Shown here: piece after piece, positions 52,403 through 61,451 of the stretch | How the letters are laid out: each line of letters opens with the position of its first letter | How positions within the stretch are numbered: the stretch's first letter is position 1 | Origin: an uncultured Bacteroidales bacterium | GTDB taxonomy: Bacteria > Bacteroidota > Bacteroidia > Bacteroidales > UBA932 | NCBI GenBank assembly: GCA_946999645.1 | Contig: CAMQDS010000002.1 | Span: forward strand, 124,001 to 188,000 | DNA: 64,000 bases | Direction of reading: 5' to 3' | Notes under the pieces: generated by a model | What the model was told of the DNA's origin: nothing | Database searches by the model: none | The model's input: only the letters and a program-made list of their open reading frames with translations | Translations under genes and position numbers: made by a program

Positions 52403-52849
52403 ATGCAAGTGATATTGAAGAAAGAAGTGATCAATCTTGGTCATGTTGATGATGTGGTAAATGTTAGGACAGGATATGCAATTAACTATCTTATTTCTCA
52501 GGGATTTGCCACTATAGCTACAAAATCAGCTCTTAAACAGCATGAAGAAACTCTTCGTCAGCGTGCTCATAAAGAGGCTCAGAAAATAGCAGACGCACAG
52601 GCTCTTGCTGCTAAGTTATCTTCCGTCTTTGTTACAGTTACCGCTAAGGTTAGTGAGAACGGCAAGATTTATGGTTCTATTACAGCAGCAGCTTTGTCTG
52701 AAGCTCTTGCTAATGCAGGAACAACAGTAGACAAAAAGGATATAACAATTATATCTCAGGATGTCAAGACTGTTGGTGAATATGAGGCTGAAGTAAAATG
52801 CTATAAAGAAGTTAAAGCTATATTCAAGTTCAAGGTTGAGGCTGAATAA
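52403..52849 (+). CDS. rplI: 50S ribosomal protein L9 (bL9)
   Basis: 148 residues: N-terminal domain VILKKEVINLGHVDDVVNV with the RTGYAINYLISQGFA motif, connecting helix, and the C-terminal domain beginning near SSVFVTVTAKVSENGKIYGSIT. Normal length. Last gene of the operon; a strong terminator follows. Confidence 0.97.
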   Translation: MQVILKKEVINLGHVDDVVNVRTGYAINYLISQGFATIATKSALKQHEETLRQRAHKEAQKIADAQALAAKLSSVFVTVTAKVSENGKIYGSITAAALSEALANAGTTVDKKDITIISQDVKTVGEYEAEVKCYKEVKAIFKFKVEAE

Positions 52850-52874
52850 ATTTTATTCGTCTAATTAAAAAGGT

Positions 52875-52904
52875 AGAGGTCGGTTAATTATTTAACCGAC
52901 CTCT
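52875..52904. terminator. Bidirectional terminator after rplI
   Basis: Perfect 13-bp stem AGAGGTCGGTTAA / TTAACCGACCTCT with a TTAT loop, between convergent rplI and the acyl-CoA synthetase gene. The A-run upstream (52866-52871) serves the minus strand; the plus strand has only a weak T-rich tail. Confidence 0.82.
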
Positions 52905-52908
52905 TCTG

Positions 52909-54600
52909 TTATTGTTTCTTTCTTTCTTCTTGCGCCTTCACATCATCTCCTGTAGTATCTTTATATTTAAATCTCCGTATTTTTTGAGTAGCAGTCTTTT
53001 CAAAAGGTTCTTTTACAACTTCAACATCATTTACTTTTGACTGTTTATTTACGTGTTTGTTAACGTAATCCAATACGGCTTTTTTCCTTGCTTGAAGAGT
53101 TTCAAAAAACTTATCTTCACCTGCTTGGTTCCAATTTAAAATAGAGTCATCGAATTTTATAAGTGCAATGAGTTTGCCATTTCTTTCCATTACAAGAGAC
53201 TCATTAACGCCATCTACATTATTTATAACTTCTTCTATTTCTTCAGGATAGATATTTTCGCCAGATGCTCCAAGAATCATATTATTCAATCGTCCTCTTA
53301 TGTAGTATCTGCCTTTGGCATCCACACAAGCTAAGTCATTAGTCCTTAACCAACCGTCATCGGAGAGTACTTGCATAGTGCGTTCAGGATCTTTGTAGTA
53401 TCCTATCATCACATTATCTCCTTTTACTGCGATTTCACCTTCACCCGTTGTAGGATCTACATTTATTAATTTGACTGAAACATTATATGCTGGTACTCCG
53501 ATCGATCCAACAACTGTTTTTCCAACACAGGCATTTGTTATAAGCGGAGCCGTCTCTGTAAGTCCATAGCCTATTGCATAAGGAAATTTGGCTTTTAATA
53601 AGAAATCCTCTACTACAGAATCAAGTTTTGAACCCCCTATACCAAAAAATTTGAGTTTTCCGCCAAAACTTTGGTATAGCCGTTTTCCTACTAATCTATA
53701 TAGTATGCGAGGAAAATGTTGCTCTAACCATGACAGTACACGACTTTTTTTAATTGTAGGTCTTATGCTTGATTTATAGACCTTTTCTATTATAAGAGGT
53801 ACTGCACACATAACAGTAGGCTGAATTTTCTTCATGGCATCAAGCAAGATGCTTGGTGTAGGCGGTTTCATAATATAATATACACTACCTCCTACAAAAA
53901 TAGGGTATAGGACACTGAATGCTAATTCGTATGTGTGTGACATTGGAAGAATAGAAAGCCATCTGTCACGTCTGTGCGCCCTATATGCATGGTATGCCGC
54001 TATGATATTTTGACATAGGTTTCTATGGCTAAGCATAACGCCTTTTGCATTACCAGACGTCCCAGATGTATATATAATAGTTGCCAGGTCATCAGGTTGA
54101 GGATCTGTTACCCAACCTTCACAGGTAAATGCTTTACCATCTTTCTTTATAATCTCCAATGTATCAATATCAAATACAAGAGTTAATTTATCCTTTAATT
54201 CATCGTTTAATTTTTCCCTAAGTCTTTTGGAGACGAAAAGTACCTTAGAACCTGAATGTCGTAGTATATTTGAAACTTCATGTTCTGATGAGTCTGGTAA
54301 AATAGGTACGGCAACCCTTCCAAATGCTACTGCAGAAAAGAATGCAACTGTCCAGTTAGGCATATTTTGAGATAAAATTGCCACCTTATCTCCAGCTTTT
54401 ATCCCGTAACGAGACATTTGCTGTGACAGTTCAGTACACACCTGCCGGAACTTCTTATATGTATAGTTTTGTGATTCTTCATATACAAATCCGGACATTT
54501 TCCTTTTGGCATATGCTGAAGTAGAATAATAAAAAAGACGTCCAAGGGTTGTTACATAATTTTCCCTATTAATTGTAATTCTTGTATAATAACTGTTCAT
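52909..54600 (-). CDS. AMP-forming long-chain acyl-CoA/acyl-ACP synthetase
   Basis: 563 residues from the ATG at 54600 (an extension to 54636 would overlap the upstream gene). ANL superfamily motifs: YTSGTSGNAKG (P-loop), YGLTETAP, the DDGWLRTNDLACVD hinge region, and a C-terminal Lys in TATQKIRRFKY. Activates fatty acids as acyl-adenylates for transfer to CoA or ACP. It lies 17 nt after a PlsC-like acyltransferase; in E. coli these two activities are fused in Aas, so the pair may recycle lysophospholipids or incorporate exogenous fatty acids. Confidence 0.9.
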   Translation of the reverse strand: MNSYYTRITINRENYVTTLGRLFYYSTSAYAKRKMSGFVYEESQNYTYKKFRQVCTELSQQMSRYGIKAGDKVAILSQNMPNWTVAFFSAVAFGRVAVPILPDSSEHEVSNILRHSGSKVLFVSKRLREKLNDELKDKLTLVFDIDTLEIIKKDGKAFTCEGWVTDPQPDDLATIIYTSGTSGNAKGVMLSHRNLCQNIIAAYHAYRAHRRDRWLSILPMSHTYELAFSVLYPIFVGGSVYYIMKPPTPSILLDAMKKIQPTVMCAVPLIIEKVYKSSIRPTIKKSRVLSWLEQHFPRILYRLVGKRLYQSFGGKLKFFGIGGSKLDSVVEDFLLKAKFPYAIGYGLTETAPLITNACVGKTVVGSIGVPAYNVSVKLINVDPTTGEGEIAVKGDNVMIGYYKDPERTMQVLSDDGWLRTNDLACVDAKGRYYIRGRLNNMILGASGENIYPEEIEEVINNVDGVNESLVMERNGKLIALIKFDDSILNWNQAGEDKFFETLQARKKAVLDYVNKHVNKQSKVNDVEVVKEPFEKTATQKIRRFKYKDTTGDDVKAQEERKKQ

Positions 54601-54617
54601 GTTTGTTCTTTTGATTA

Positions 54618-55172
54618 CTAATGAGTAAGAAAACAATTTTTGTTCTTACCTTCAAGATTCATCTTTTCATAGATTGACTGAATTCTCTCTGTATCAGCTC
54701 TTGCATCGTCGGTTAGTTCAATTTTTTCTCCACGTCCTACATGCTTAGTTTTCCAATTGAAATAACCAAGGTATACAGGACAATTTACTGCTTTGGCAAT
54801 GACATGATAACCTGTTTTCCATTTCCTTATAGGTTTACGTGTCCCTTCTGGAGCCAAGGCAAGAATAAATTTATCCTCCTTTTCCATTGCTGTTACGATA
54901 CTTTTTATAAGTGCAGTAGCGTTACTCCTATCTGTAGGAATACCTCCGAGACGTTTAAGAATCCAACCTAATGGACCGATAAATAATTCTTTCTTAATCA
55001 TTACCTTAGGGTGTTCTCCTTTAAATTGGTTGTAGTAAAGATAAGATATTACAAAATCCCAAAATGAAGTATGAGGCACTCCGAGTATAATTGCTTTTTT
55101 TTCAGGACAAGGACCGTTATCTGATGTCCAGCCCATAGCCCTTAAAAGAAATCCACAGAAATTTGACCACAT
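54618..55172 (-). CDS. PlsC-like 1-acylglycerol-3-phosphate acyltransferase
   Basis: 184 residues. Catalytic H-x4-D motif HTSFWD, GGIPTDRS block and the APEGTRKPIRKWKTG motif with the substrate-binding EGTR. Short for the family because it lacks the long N-terminal anchor. Transfers an acyl chain to a lysophospholipid on the inner membrane. Between parE (6 nt) and the acyl synthetase (17 nt). Confidence 0.9.
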   Translation of the reverse strand: MWSNFCGFLLRAMGWTSDNGPCPEKKAIILGVPHTSFWDFVISYLYYNQFKGEHPKVMIKKELFIGPLGWILKRLGGIPTDRSNATALIKSIVTAMEKEDKFILALAPEGTRKPIRKWKTGYHVIAKAVNCPVYLGYFNWKTKHVGRGEKIELTDDARADTERIQSIYEKMNLEGKNKNCFLTH

Positions 55173-55178
55173 AATAAA

Positions 55179-57113
55179 TTAAATGTTTACATCTTCGAGT
55201 TCTTCTTCTGAACGAAGGTTCTCTCTAATAAAGTTTTGGCGTTCTAAGGTATTGTCCCCCATATAGAACTCCATAATATCCGAAATAGATTCCTCTTCAG
55301 TAAGTTTTACTAAATCAAGTCTCATATTTTCCCCTATAAAATCTACAAATTCATTAGAAGATATTTCTCCAAGTCCCTTAAATCGTGTAATCTCAATACC
55401 AGTTTTTAATTTATCTATTGCTGCTTGTTTTTCATCATTGGAATAACAATATATTACCTGTTTTTTATTGCGAACCCTAAATAGGGGTGTCTGTAAAATG
55501 AAAACATGCCCTCGCCTAATGAGTTCAGGATAGTATTTCATCAGGAATGTCAATACAAGCATTCTTATATGCATTCCGTCATCATCGGCATCAGTTGCAA
55601 CTATTATATTGTTATATCTTAAATTTTCGAAATCTTCTTCTACACCTAAGGCTGAAATAAGAAGATTTAACTCTTCATTTTCAGCAACCCTTCTGCGGCT
55701 CTCTTTGTAGCAGTTGATTGGCTTTCCTCTTAGGCTGAAAACGGCTTGATAGTTAGCAGCACGTACTTTTGTAATTGTTCCACTTGCAGAATCACCCTCC
55801 GTTATGAATATACTTGATTTTTCTCCGTATTCTGAGAGTTTTTCATTCAGCTTATCGTTGTAATGGTATCTGCAATCCCTAAGTTTTCTATTGTAAATAT
55901 TAGCTCTCTTTGTCCTTTCACGTGTTTTTTTCTGTATTCCTGAAATTTCTTCCCGTTCAGATTGTGAGGACTTAATTTTTTCTTCTATTATGGGAACTAT
56001 ATCCATGTGCATGTGGAGATAGTTGTCCAGATTGCGTGCAATAAAATCATTAACAAAAGTTCTTATTGTAGGACCTCTGTCAATGGCATTTGTTCCATCA
56101 GGATTTTTTACAATTTTGCCGTTTTCATCCTTTTTGTATTTTTCCCACATGTATGTGGAGCCAAGTTTAGTTTTAGTCTGCCCTTCAAAATTAGGCTCTT
56201 GAATCTGTATGCTAATGGCTCCTACCAATCCTTGCCTGCAATCTTCAGGTGCATAGTTCTTTTTGAAAAAATCTTTAAGCGTTTTTGCAACTGCCTCTCT
56301 TAATGCAGCTAAATGAGTGCCACCGTCACGTGTGTTTTGACCATTTACAAATGATGAAATATTTTCTCCGTATGAATTTCCATGAGTAAGTACTACTTCA
56401 ATATCAGCTTCTTCAAGATGTATGGGCTGATATAATGGCTGCTCGGATAAATTTTCATTTACTAAGTCTAAAAGACCGTTTTCAGATTTGTATTGTACCC
56501 CGTTGAGAATTAATACTAAACCTTTTTTAAGATAAGAATAGTTCTTGACCATGGTTTCAACATAGTCAAGATTGTAATTGAAATTTCCAAAAATATCCCT
56601 ATCTGGTAAAAATTTAATAAAGGTGCCGTTTTTTTCATTTACATTCGCCCTCTTTCCACTGTCTTTAAGTACACCTTGTTCATATTCTGCCCAAGAACTT
56701 TCCCCATTTCGGAATGACTCTACATAAAAACTTTGTGAAAGAGCATTGACAGCTTTTGACCCTACTCCGTTAAGACCTACTGATTTTTTGAATACATTAT
56801 CATCAAATTTACCTCCTGTATTCAACTTACTTGTTGCCTTTATAACGGAGTCTAATGGAATACCACGTCCAAAGTCTCTTACAGTGACAACGTTGTCCTT
56901 AATCTCTATGTTAATTTGTTTGCCGAACCCCATAGAATATTCATCTATTGAATTGTCAACAATTTCTTTTAGAAGGACATAAATACCATCACCAGGATTA
57001 TCTCCATTGCCTAATCTTCCAATATACATCCCCGGTCTACGGCGGATATGCTCGAAGTCATCAAGCGTTTTTATATTGTCATCTGTATAGTTATTCGCAA
57101 TTAAATCTGCCAT
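55179..57113 (-). CDS. parE: DNA topoisomerase IV subunit B
   Basis: 644 residues from the ATG at 57113 (a TTG at 57125 is possible but less likely). GHKL ATPase: VDNSIDE, the GRGIPLD and GLNGVGSKAVNAL motifs. Toprim: ITEGDSASG and ATDADDDGMHI. It decatenates chromosomes with ParC, which is not in the window. ParE rather than GyrB is chosen for the short N-terminus with RRRPGMYIGRLG-x-GDNPGDGIYVLLKE and the lack of the GyrB insertion. A TACTTTTG -7 box lies upstream (57141-57134). Confidence 0.93.
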   Translation of the reverse strand: MADLIANNYTDDNIKTLDDFEHIRRRPGMYIGRLGNGDNPGDGIYVLLKEIVDNSIDEYSMGFGKQINIEIKDNVVTVRDFGRGIPLDSVIKATSKLNTGGKFDDNVFKKSVGLNGVGSKAVNALSQSFYVESFRNGESSWAEYEQGVLKDSGKRANVNEKNGTFIKFLPDRDIFGNFNYNLDYVETMVKNYSYLKKGLVLILNGVQYKSENGLLDLVNENLSEQPLYQPIHLEEADIEVVLTHGNSYGENISSFVNGQNTRDGGTHLAALREAVAKTLKDFFKKNYAPEDCRQGLVGAISIQIQEPNFEGQTKTKLGSTYMWEKYKKDENGKIVKNPDGTNAIDRGPTIRTFVNDFIARNLDNYLHMHMDIVPIIEEKIKSSQSEREEISGIQKKTRERTKRANIYNRKLRDCRYHYNDKLNEKLSEYGEKSSIFITEGDSASGTITKVRAANYQAVFSLRGKPINCYKESRRRVAENEELNLLISALGVEEDFENLRYNNIIVATDADDDGMHIRMLVLTFLMKYYPELIRRGHVFILQTPLFRVRNKKQVIYCYSNDEKQAAIDKLKTGIEITRFKGLGEISSNEFVDFIGENMRLDLVKLTEEESISDIMEFYMGDNTLERQNFIRENLRSEEELEDVNI

Positions 57114-57160
57114 TTCAAAAGTCAAATATTCTGCAAAAGTACGAAAAAAACATTATTATT

Positions 57161-57610
57161 CTATAAGAGGTCCTTTGGACTCTTCTTTTCGGAATGTACT
57201 ATGCCTCTCAAATGAAGAATTACAGGCTTTTTAATATTTGAAAAATAAACGGTTAATGTTTTATCAAAAGGATATGCTCCTTGGTCGTTTTTAAAGGTGG
57301 CTGCAATCTTTCCCGTTTTTCCTACCATTATTGGTTCTCTTGTCCATTTAACTCCTGTACACCCACACGATGAAACAACATTGTATATTGCCATAGGCTT
57401 ATCTGAAATATTTTTTACAACGAATGAACATTTTAGAGGTCCGTATGATACTAAAACATCGCCAAAGTCATGTATGGTTTTATTGAGTTCTATAACATTA
57501 TCTATTACTACATTTTTGTCTGGTTTGTTTGCAAGTATGTTTGATGTTGATTGTGTAATAACTGCAGAAATTACTATAATGCAGCATAATATTTTCTTTA
57601 AGTTCTTCAT
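57161..57610 (-). CDS. DUF1573 exported protein
   Basis: 149 residues with a signal peptide (about 1-27). A single DUF1573 immunoglobulin-like domain: HDFGDV, FVVKNISDKPMAIYNVVSSCGC (Cys82, Cys84 in the SCGCT motif), and the GKIAATFKNDQGAYPFDKTLTVY strands. Common envelope protein in Bacteroidota, of unknown function. It follows the M16 peptidase gene by 12 nt and may be co-expressed with it. Confidence 0.9.
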   Translation of the reverse strand: MKNLKKILCCIIVISAVITQSTSNILANKPDKNVVIDNVIELNKTIHDFGDVLVSYGPLKCSFVVKNISDKPMAIYNVVSSCGCTGVKWTREPIMVGKTGKIAATFKNDQGAYPFDKTLTVYFSNIKKPVILHLRGIVHSEKKSPKDLL

Positions 57611-57622
57611 AATGTCTGATTG

Positions 57623-60442
57623 TTATTCTTTTTCAACTGTTTCTCCTGGTCGCATTATTACTTCAATGAAATTACCTGAAGAAAGTATTTCTTTAACTAT
57701 ATTTCTAATTGCTTGAGGAGTAAGAGATTTAATTGCTTTTTCATACTCTTTATCACAATCAAAATTATATAATTCATATTGTTGTATTGCATTTGCCCAA
57801 TAACTGTTATGGATTCTTCCTTCTGGAATTTTCTTTAACATATTGTTATATGTCATCTCAAATTCTTCTGCCTTAGGACCTTCTTGGGCAAGATTGTGTA
57901 TTTCTTTTGAAGCAATCTCACGCAATTTATCAGCAGATGAAGGTTTTGCATTGAATGATATGTTTATTGTTGCTTCTTGTTTAGGCTCTATTGAAATATC
58001 AGTCGATGTTTGTGCTCCATAAGTTCCTCCTTCTTCTTCTCTCATTGTATTAACATACCTCATATTCAATATATAACTTACAGCATTTAAAGCAACTTCA
58101 TTTTCAAAACTGTATTTCATTGGTGCAGAATATAACTGCGAAACAGTAGTCATAGGAGTCTGCATTTTTGCCTTGAAATCCTTGATTGCAGTTCCTGGAA
58201 GTATATCGATATGTTCATCCTTCCAATTAAGAGGCTTATGTCCCTTTTTGATTGAACCTAAATATTTTTGAATTAAAGGACGTATGTTTTCAGGTGAGAA
58301 GTCTCCTGTAATTATAATGGTTGCTCCTGCGGCATCATTGAATAACATTTGATAGTTCTTTTTAATTGTGGCAAGGTTTGCCCTTTCCAATGTCTCTTTA
58401 CTGAGTAACTTGAGTCTTGGATTATTGCCGTATACAGTAGCAAGTAATTCCTTTTGGAATTTAAATTCTGGTCGGTTAATAAGATTGGGTAATACTGCTT
58501 CAATGTACTTTATACCATGATTATATTCTTCACTGTCAAATCGTGGCTCTGCAAAATATAGGTATGTAAGTTCCAAAAGTGTACTGAAATCTTTGACTGA
58601 TGAAACTCCTGTAATGCCGTGTCTACGACTACCTATATAAGGTGATACACTTACATTCTTCCCAGAAAGCATTTTACCGACAACTGTAGCAGGAAATTTT
58701 GAAATCCCTGAATTTTTCATAAACATCCCATATACGTTGTCATCAAAACTATCTAAATCTGCTGTAGAAATTAATGATTTGCCTCCATTTTTATAAAGGT
58801 TGATACTTATCCTATCTTTCTCATAGTTAGTAGGATATAAGATTACTTTTACACCATTTTTCAGTTCCCAAACAGTTGTATTATATATTCCTTTATATTC
58901 TTTTCGGATTTTTGAACCTTTCAACTTGGAAGAGTCAATGAAGTGACTATCAATCTTTTCTGACTTATTGGCGAGTATTGTAGAACTGTTAACCTCATTA
59001 ATAGCATTGATAAAATCGTTTTCTGAAGGTAGTCCAGCAGCCTTTTCAGGAGCTTTGCATAGGATTACTATATTAGTATCAGTTATGATTTTAGAACAAG
59101 CTGCATCTATGATAGTCTTATTTATTCTCGGTAGAATATTTTGTATTAACTTATATTCATCTTCCGGTGCCATATAATCATCATTGAAAAAGAAATTATT
59201 TATAAGTTCGTATACAAGTTCACTATTTTTTCTTGTACTCGCTTTTTTTGCAGCACTCTCATAAGATGATAAAATATTGTCTTTTGCTCTCTGAATTTCT
59301 GAATCTTCAATACCAAATTCTTTTAACTTCCTAATCTCAGAATAAAGGGCTTTGAATGAAGGTATAGCCTCTCCTTCACGACATCCTGCAGTCCCCATTA
59401 CCACCTCAACTGGGTCGCATATTTTACCGATACCGAAGGAAGCACTTAAAAAAGGTGCATCTGATTTGGCTGTAATATCGGATAGTCTTTCATTCATAGC
59501 ACTTTCTATAATATTGTTAATTATCATAGAGGCTTTTCCATAGGCAGTATTATTAAGCTCCTTTGGAAGAGGGGTTCTTTTCCAATATACTTCAACATTA
59601 GTTGAGGTGGCTTCTGGATCTGTTATTATGCCTATTGATGGTTTATGATTGCTTTTAATTTTTATTTCTTCCTTGTTTTTAGGATTTATAGCAGCAGGTA
59701 TATCTGAAAATATTTTTTTGATTTTTTCCTCAGTCTTATCCAAATCTATATCTCCTACAATAATAAGTGCTTGCAAATCAGGTCTATACCATGTGCTATA
59801 AAATTTTCTAAGACTTTCTGGTTTGAATGTTTCCAAATTTTCCTGTGAGCCTATAAGTGTACAACGAGAGTATTTGCTGTCACCATAATAGTAAGGAAGA
59901 GCCTTTTCAGACATTCTCATATTCGCATCTCTTCTTGCCCTGCGTTCTTCTATAATCACTCCACGTTCCTTATCTATTTCTTCGGTAGAGTTTGTGACGA
60001 AATGTGAATAATCATGCATTATAAGTATACATGTATCTACAACACTTTCTCTTAAAAGTGGTATGTTGTTAAGCATATATACTGTTTGTTCAACTCCTGT
60101 AGATGCATTGACGTTTCCACCGAACGAAGCTCCTATACTTTGCAGATAGTTAAGAAGGGCTTTTCCTGGAAAATTCTTAGTGCCATTAAAGCACATATGT
60201 TCAAGAAAATGCGCAAGTCCGTCTTGATCAGGGGTTTCCTGTATAGCTCCTACATTAGTGGCTAAATAGAATTCAGCCCTGCCTTTAGGACGTTCATTAT
60301 GGCGTAAATAATATGTAAGTCCATTTTCTAATCTACCTTTTCTTACTGAAGCATCATTTGGAAGCGGTTGTATTTCAGTCTGAGCATATCCAGATATAAC
60401 TGTCAATCCTACAAATGCTACAATTAAAAACAATCTTTTCAT
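57623..60442 (-). CDS. Exported M16 (pitrilysin/insulinase-like) zinc peptidase
   Basis: 939 residues from the ATG at 60442, signal peptide about 1-20 ending GYAQ. Inverted zinc motif HFLEH (His78, Glu81, His82) with the distal Glu in EEIDKERGVIIEERR. It has the two-half layout of a full-length M16 protein: active N-terminal halves about 30-480, inactive C-terminal halves about 500-930 with R-x-Y-type GGTYGAQT near 800. Degrades peptides in the periplasm. Divergent from a LysR gene across a 66-nt gap. Confidence 0.94.
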   Translation of the reverse strand: MKRLFLIVAFVGLTVISGYAQTEIQPLPNDASVRKGRLENGLTYYLRHNERPKGRAEFYLATNVGAIQETPDQDGLAHFLEHMCFNGTKNFPGKALLNYLQSIGASFGGNVNASTGVEQTVYMLNNIPLLRESVVDTCILIMHDYSHFVTNSTEEIDKERGVIIEERRARRDANMRMSEKALPYYYGDSKYSRCTLIGSQENLETFKPESLRKFYSTWYRPDLQALIIVGDIDLDKTEEKIKKIFSDIPAAINPKNKEEIKIKSNHKPSIGIITDPEATSTNVEVYWKRTPLPKELNNTAYGKASMIINNIIESAMNERLSDITAKSDAPFLSASFGIGKICDPVEVVMGTAGCREGEAIPSFKALYSEIRKLKEFGIEDSEIQRAKDNILSSYESAAKKASTRKNSELVYELINNFFFNDDYMAPEDEYKLIQNILPRINKTIIDAACSKIITDTNIVILCKAPEKAAGLPSENDFINAINEVNSSTILANKSEKIDSHFIDSSKLKGSKIRKEYKGIYNTTVWELKNGVKVILYPTNYEKDRISINLYKNGGKSLISTADLDSFDDNVYGMFMKNSGISKFPATVVGKMLSGKNVSVSPYIGSRRHGITGVSSVKDFSTLLELTYLYFAEPRFDSEEYNHGIKYIEAVLPNLINRPEFKFQKELLATVYGNNPRLKLLSKETLERANLATIKKNYQMLFNDAAGATIIITGDFSPENIRPLIQKYLGSIKKGHKPLNWKDEHIDILPGTAIKDFKAKMQTPMTTVSQLYSAPMKYSFENEVALNAVSYILNMRYVNTMREEEGGTYGAQTSTDISIEPKQEATINISFNAKPSSADKLREIASKEIHNLAQEGPKAEEFEMTYNNMLKKIPEGRIHNSYWANAIQQYELYNFDCDKEYEKAIKSLTPQAIRNIVKEILSSGNFIEVIMRPGETVEKE

Positions 60443-60483
60443 TATGTTGTACAATTATAATTTTATATAAACCTAAACAAAAC

Positions 60484-60502
60484 TATATTTGTTGCAAATA
60501 TA
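60484..60502. promoter_or_regulatory. Face-to-face -7 boxes in a perfect palindrome between M16 peptidase and lysR
   Basis: TATATTTG (plus, 60484-60491), TTG, CAAATATA (TATATTTG on the minus strand, 60502-60495): a perfect arm-matched palindrome. Each arm is a Bacteroides -7 element pointing at the opposite arm, so transcripts would start inside each other's promoter. It may also be a LysR operator. Confidence 0.5.
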
Positions 60503-60508
60503 ATTATT

Positions 60509-61381
60509 ATGTTAGATGATTTCAGGCTTAACGTCTTCTTATGTGTGGCTGAAACAGGCAGTTTTACAAATGCAGCTAAAAAATTGAATGTGTCACAACC
60601 TGCTGTAAGCCAGAATATTACTACTCTTGAAACTTTATTGGGCATACAACTTTTTGAACGCCTTAAAGGAAGTGTAGTATTAACTCCAAAAGGTAGAATA
60701 TTCAAGGAATATGCCGAAAAAATATTATACTGGTACAAATCAGCAGATATGCTCTTCAGTAGTAGGAAACCTGAAAAAATTAATATCTTATCGGATTTAT
60801 TTTCGGCAGACTATGTTTTACCTAATACGCTTGCCTCTATATCCGTTACATCTTCTAATCTTTCTTTCGATATTAGGATTTCAGATTTGTTTAATGAAAA
60901 CTGTTTAAATGATAATAATTTGAGTGGCTATTACTCTGATATAGAAATTTATACCTGTCCAAGCAGTCAAAATATCAATTTTAATGAAGATGAATCTCTT
61001 ATAGGAGTAATCTCTCCTTACTTTGTGGTTTCAAAAAATAAAGATCAGGTAGAATCAATTACAAATATTTACAGTTCTTATAGATTGGCGGTCTGGAACA
61101 GATACCAAAAATTTCTTTCGCCAGATATGAATTCAAAAGTTTGTGCTATTTCTCCTTCAATCAACACTATTAAGACCTTAGTGGAAAAGGATGAAAATAT
61201 AGTAGGTATAATTCCATCATTAACTGTAAAAAAGGAGATAATGGAGGGTTCTTTATTTCGTATGGCTATTGAAAGACCTGAAATGAATTTCGATGTATAT
61301 TTAAGAAGTAGGGGAGAGTTTAAAACAAATCCTCTATATCTTCTTATTTTAAATACACTTAAGGAAAAGATTAAAGAATAG
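60509..61381 (+). CDS. LysR-family transcriptional regulator
   Basis: 290 residues. Winged HTH at 1-60 (FRLNVFLCVAETGSFTNAAKKL, VSQPAVSQNITTLE) is standard; the effector domain (about 90-290) is poorly conserved but of the normal size. Divergent to the M16 peptidase, which may be one of its targets; the ligand is unknown. It starts 17 nt after the TATATTTG box and ends at a bidirectional terminator. Confidence 0.9.
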   Translation: MLDDFRLNVFLCVAETGSFTNAAKKLNVSQPAVSQNITTLETLLGIQLFERLKGSVVLTPKGRIFKEYAEKILYWYKSADMLFSSRKPEKINILSDLFSADYVLPNTLASISVTSSNLSFDIRISDLFNENCLNDNNLSGYYSDIEIYTCPSSQNINFNEDESLIGVISPYFVVSKNKDQVESITNIYSSYRLAVWNRYQKFLSPDMNSKVCAISPSINTIKTLVEKDENIVGIIPSLTVKKEIMEGSLFRMAIERPEMNFDVYLRSRGEFKTNPLYLLILNTLKEKIKE

Positions 61382-61399
61382 AACTTATTACATATAATA

Positions 61400-61433
61400 A
61401 AAACCTCCAAAATACTTCTATTTTGGAGGTTTT
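61400..61433. terminator. Bidirectional terminator between lysR and nifJ
   Basis: AAAACCTCCAAAA paired with TTTTGGAGGTTTT, 8-nt loop TACTTCTA; A and T runs on both sides let it serve both converging genes. Confidence 0.9.
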
Positions 61434-61451
61434 GTATTAGTGAAAGTTACG

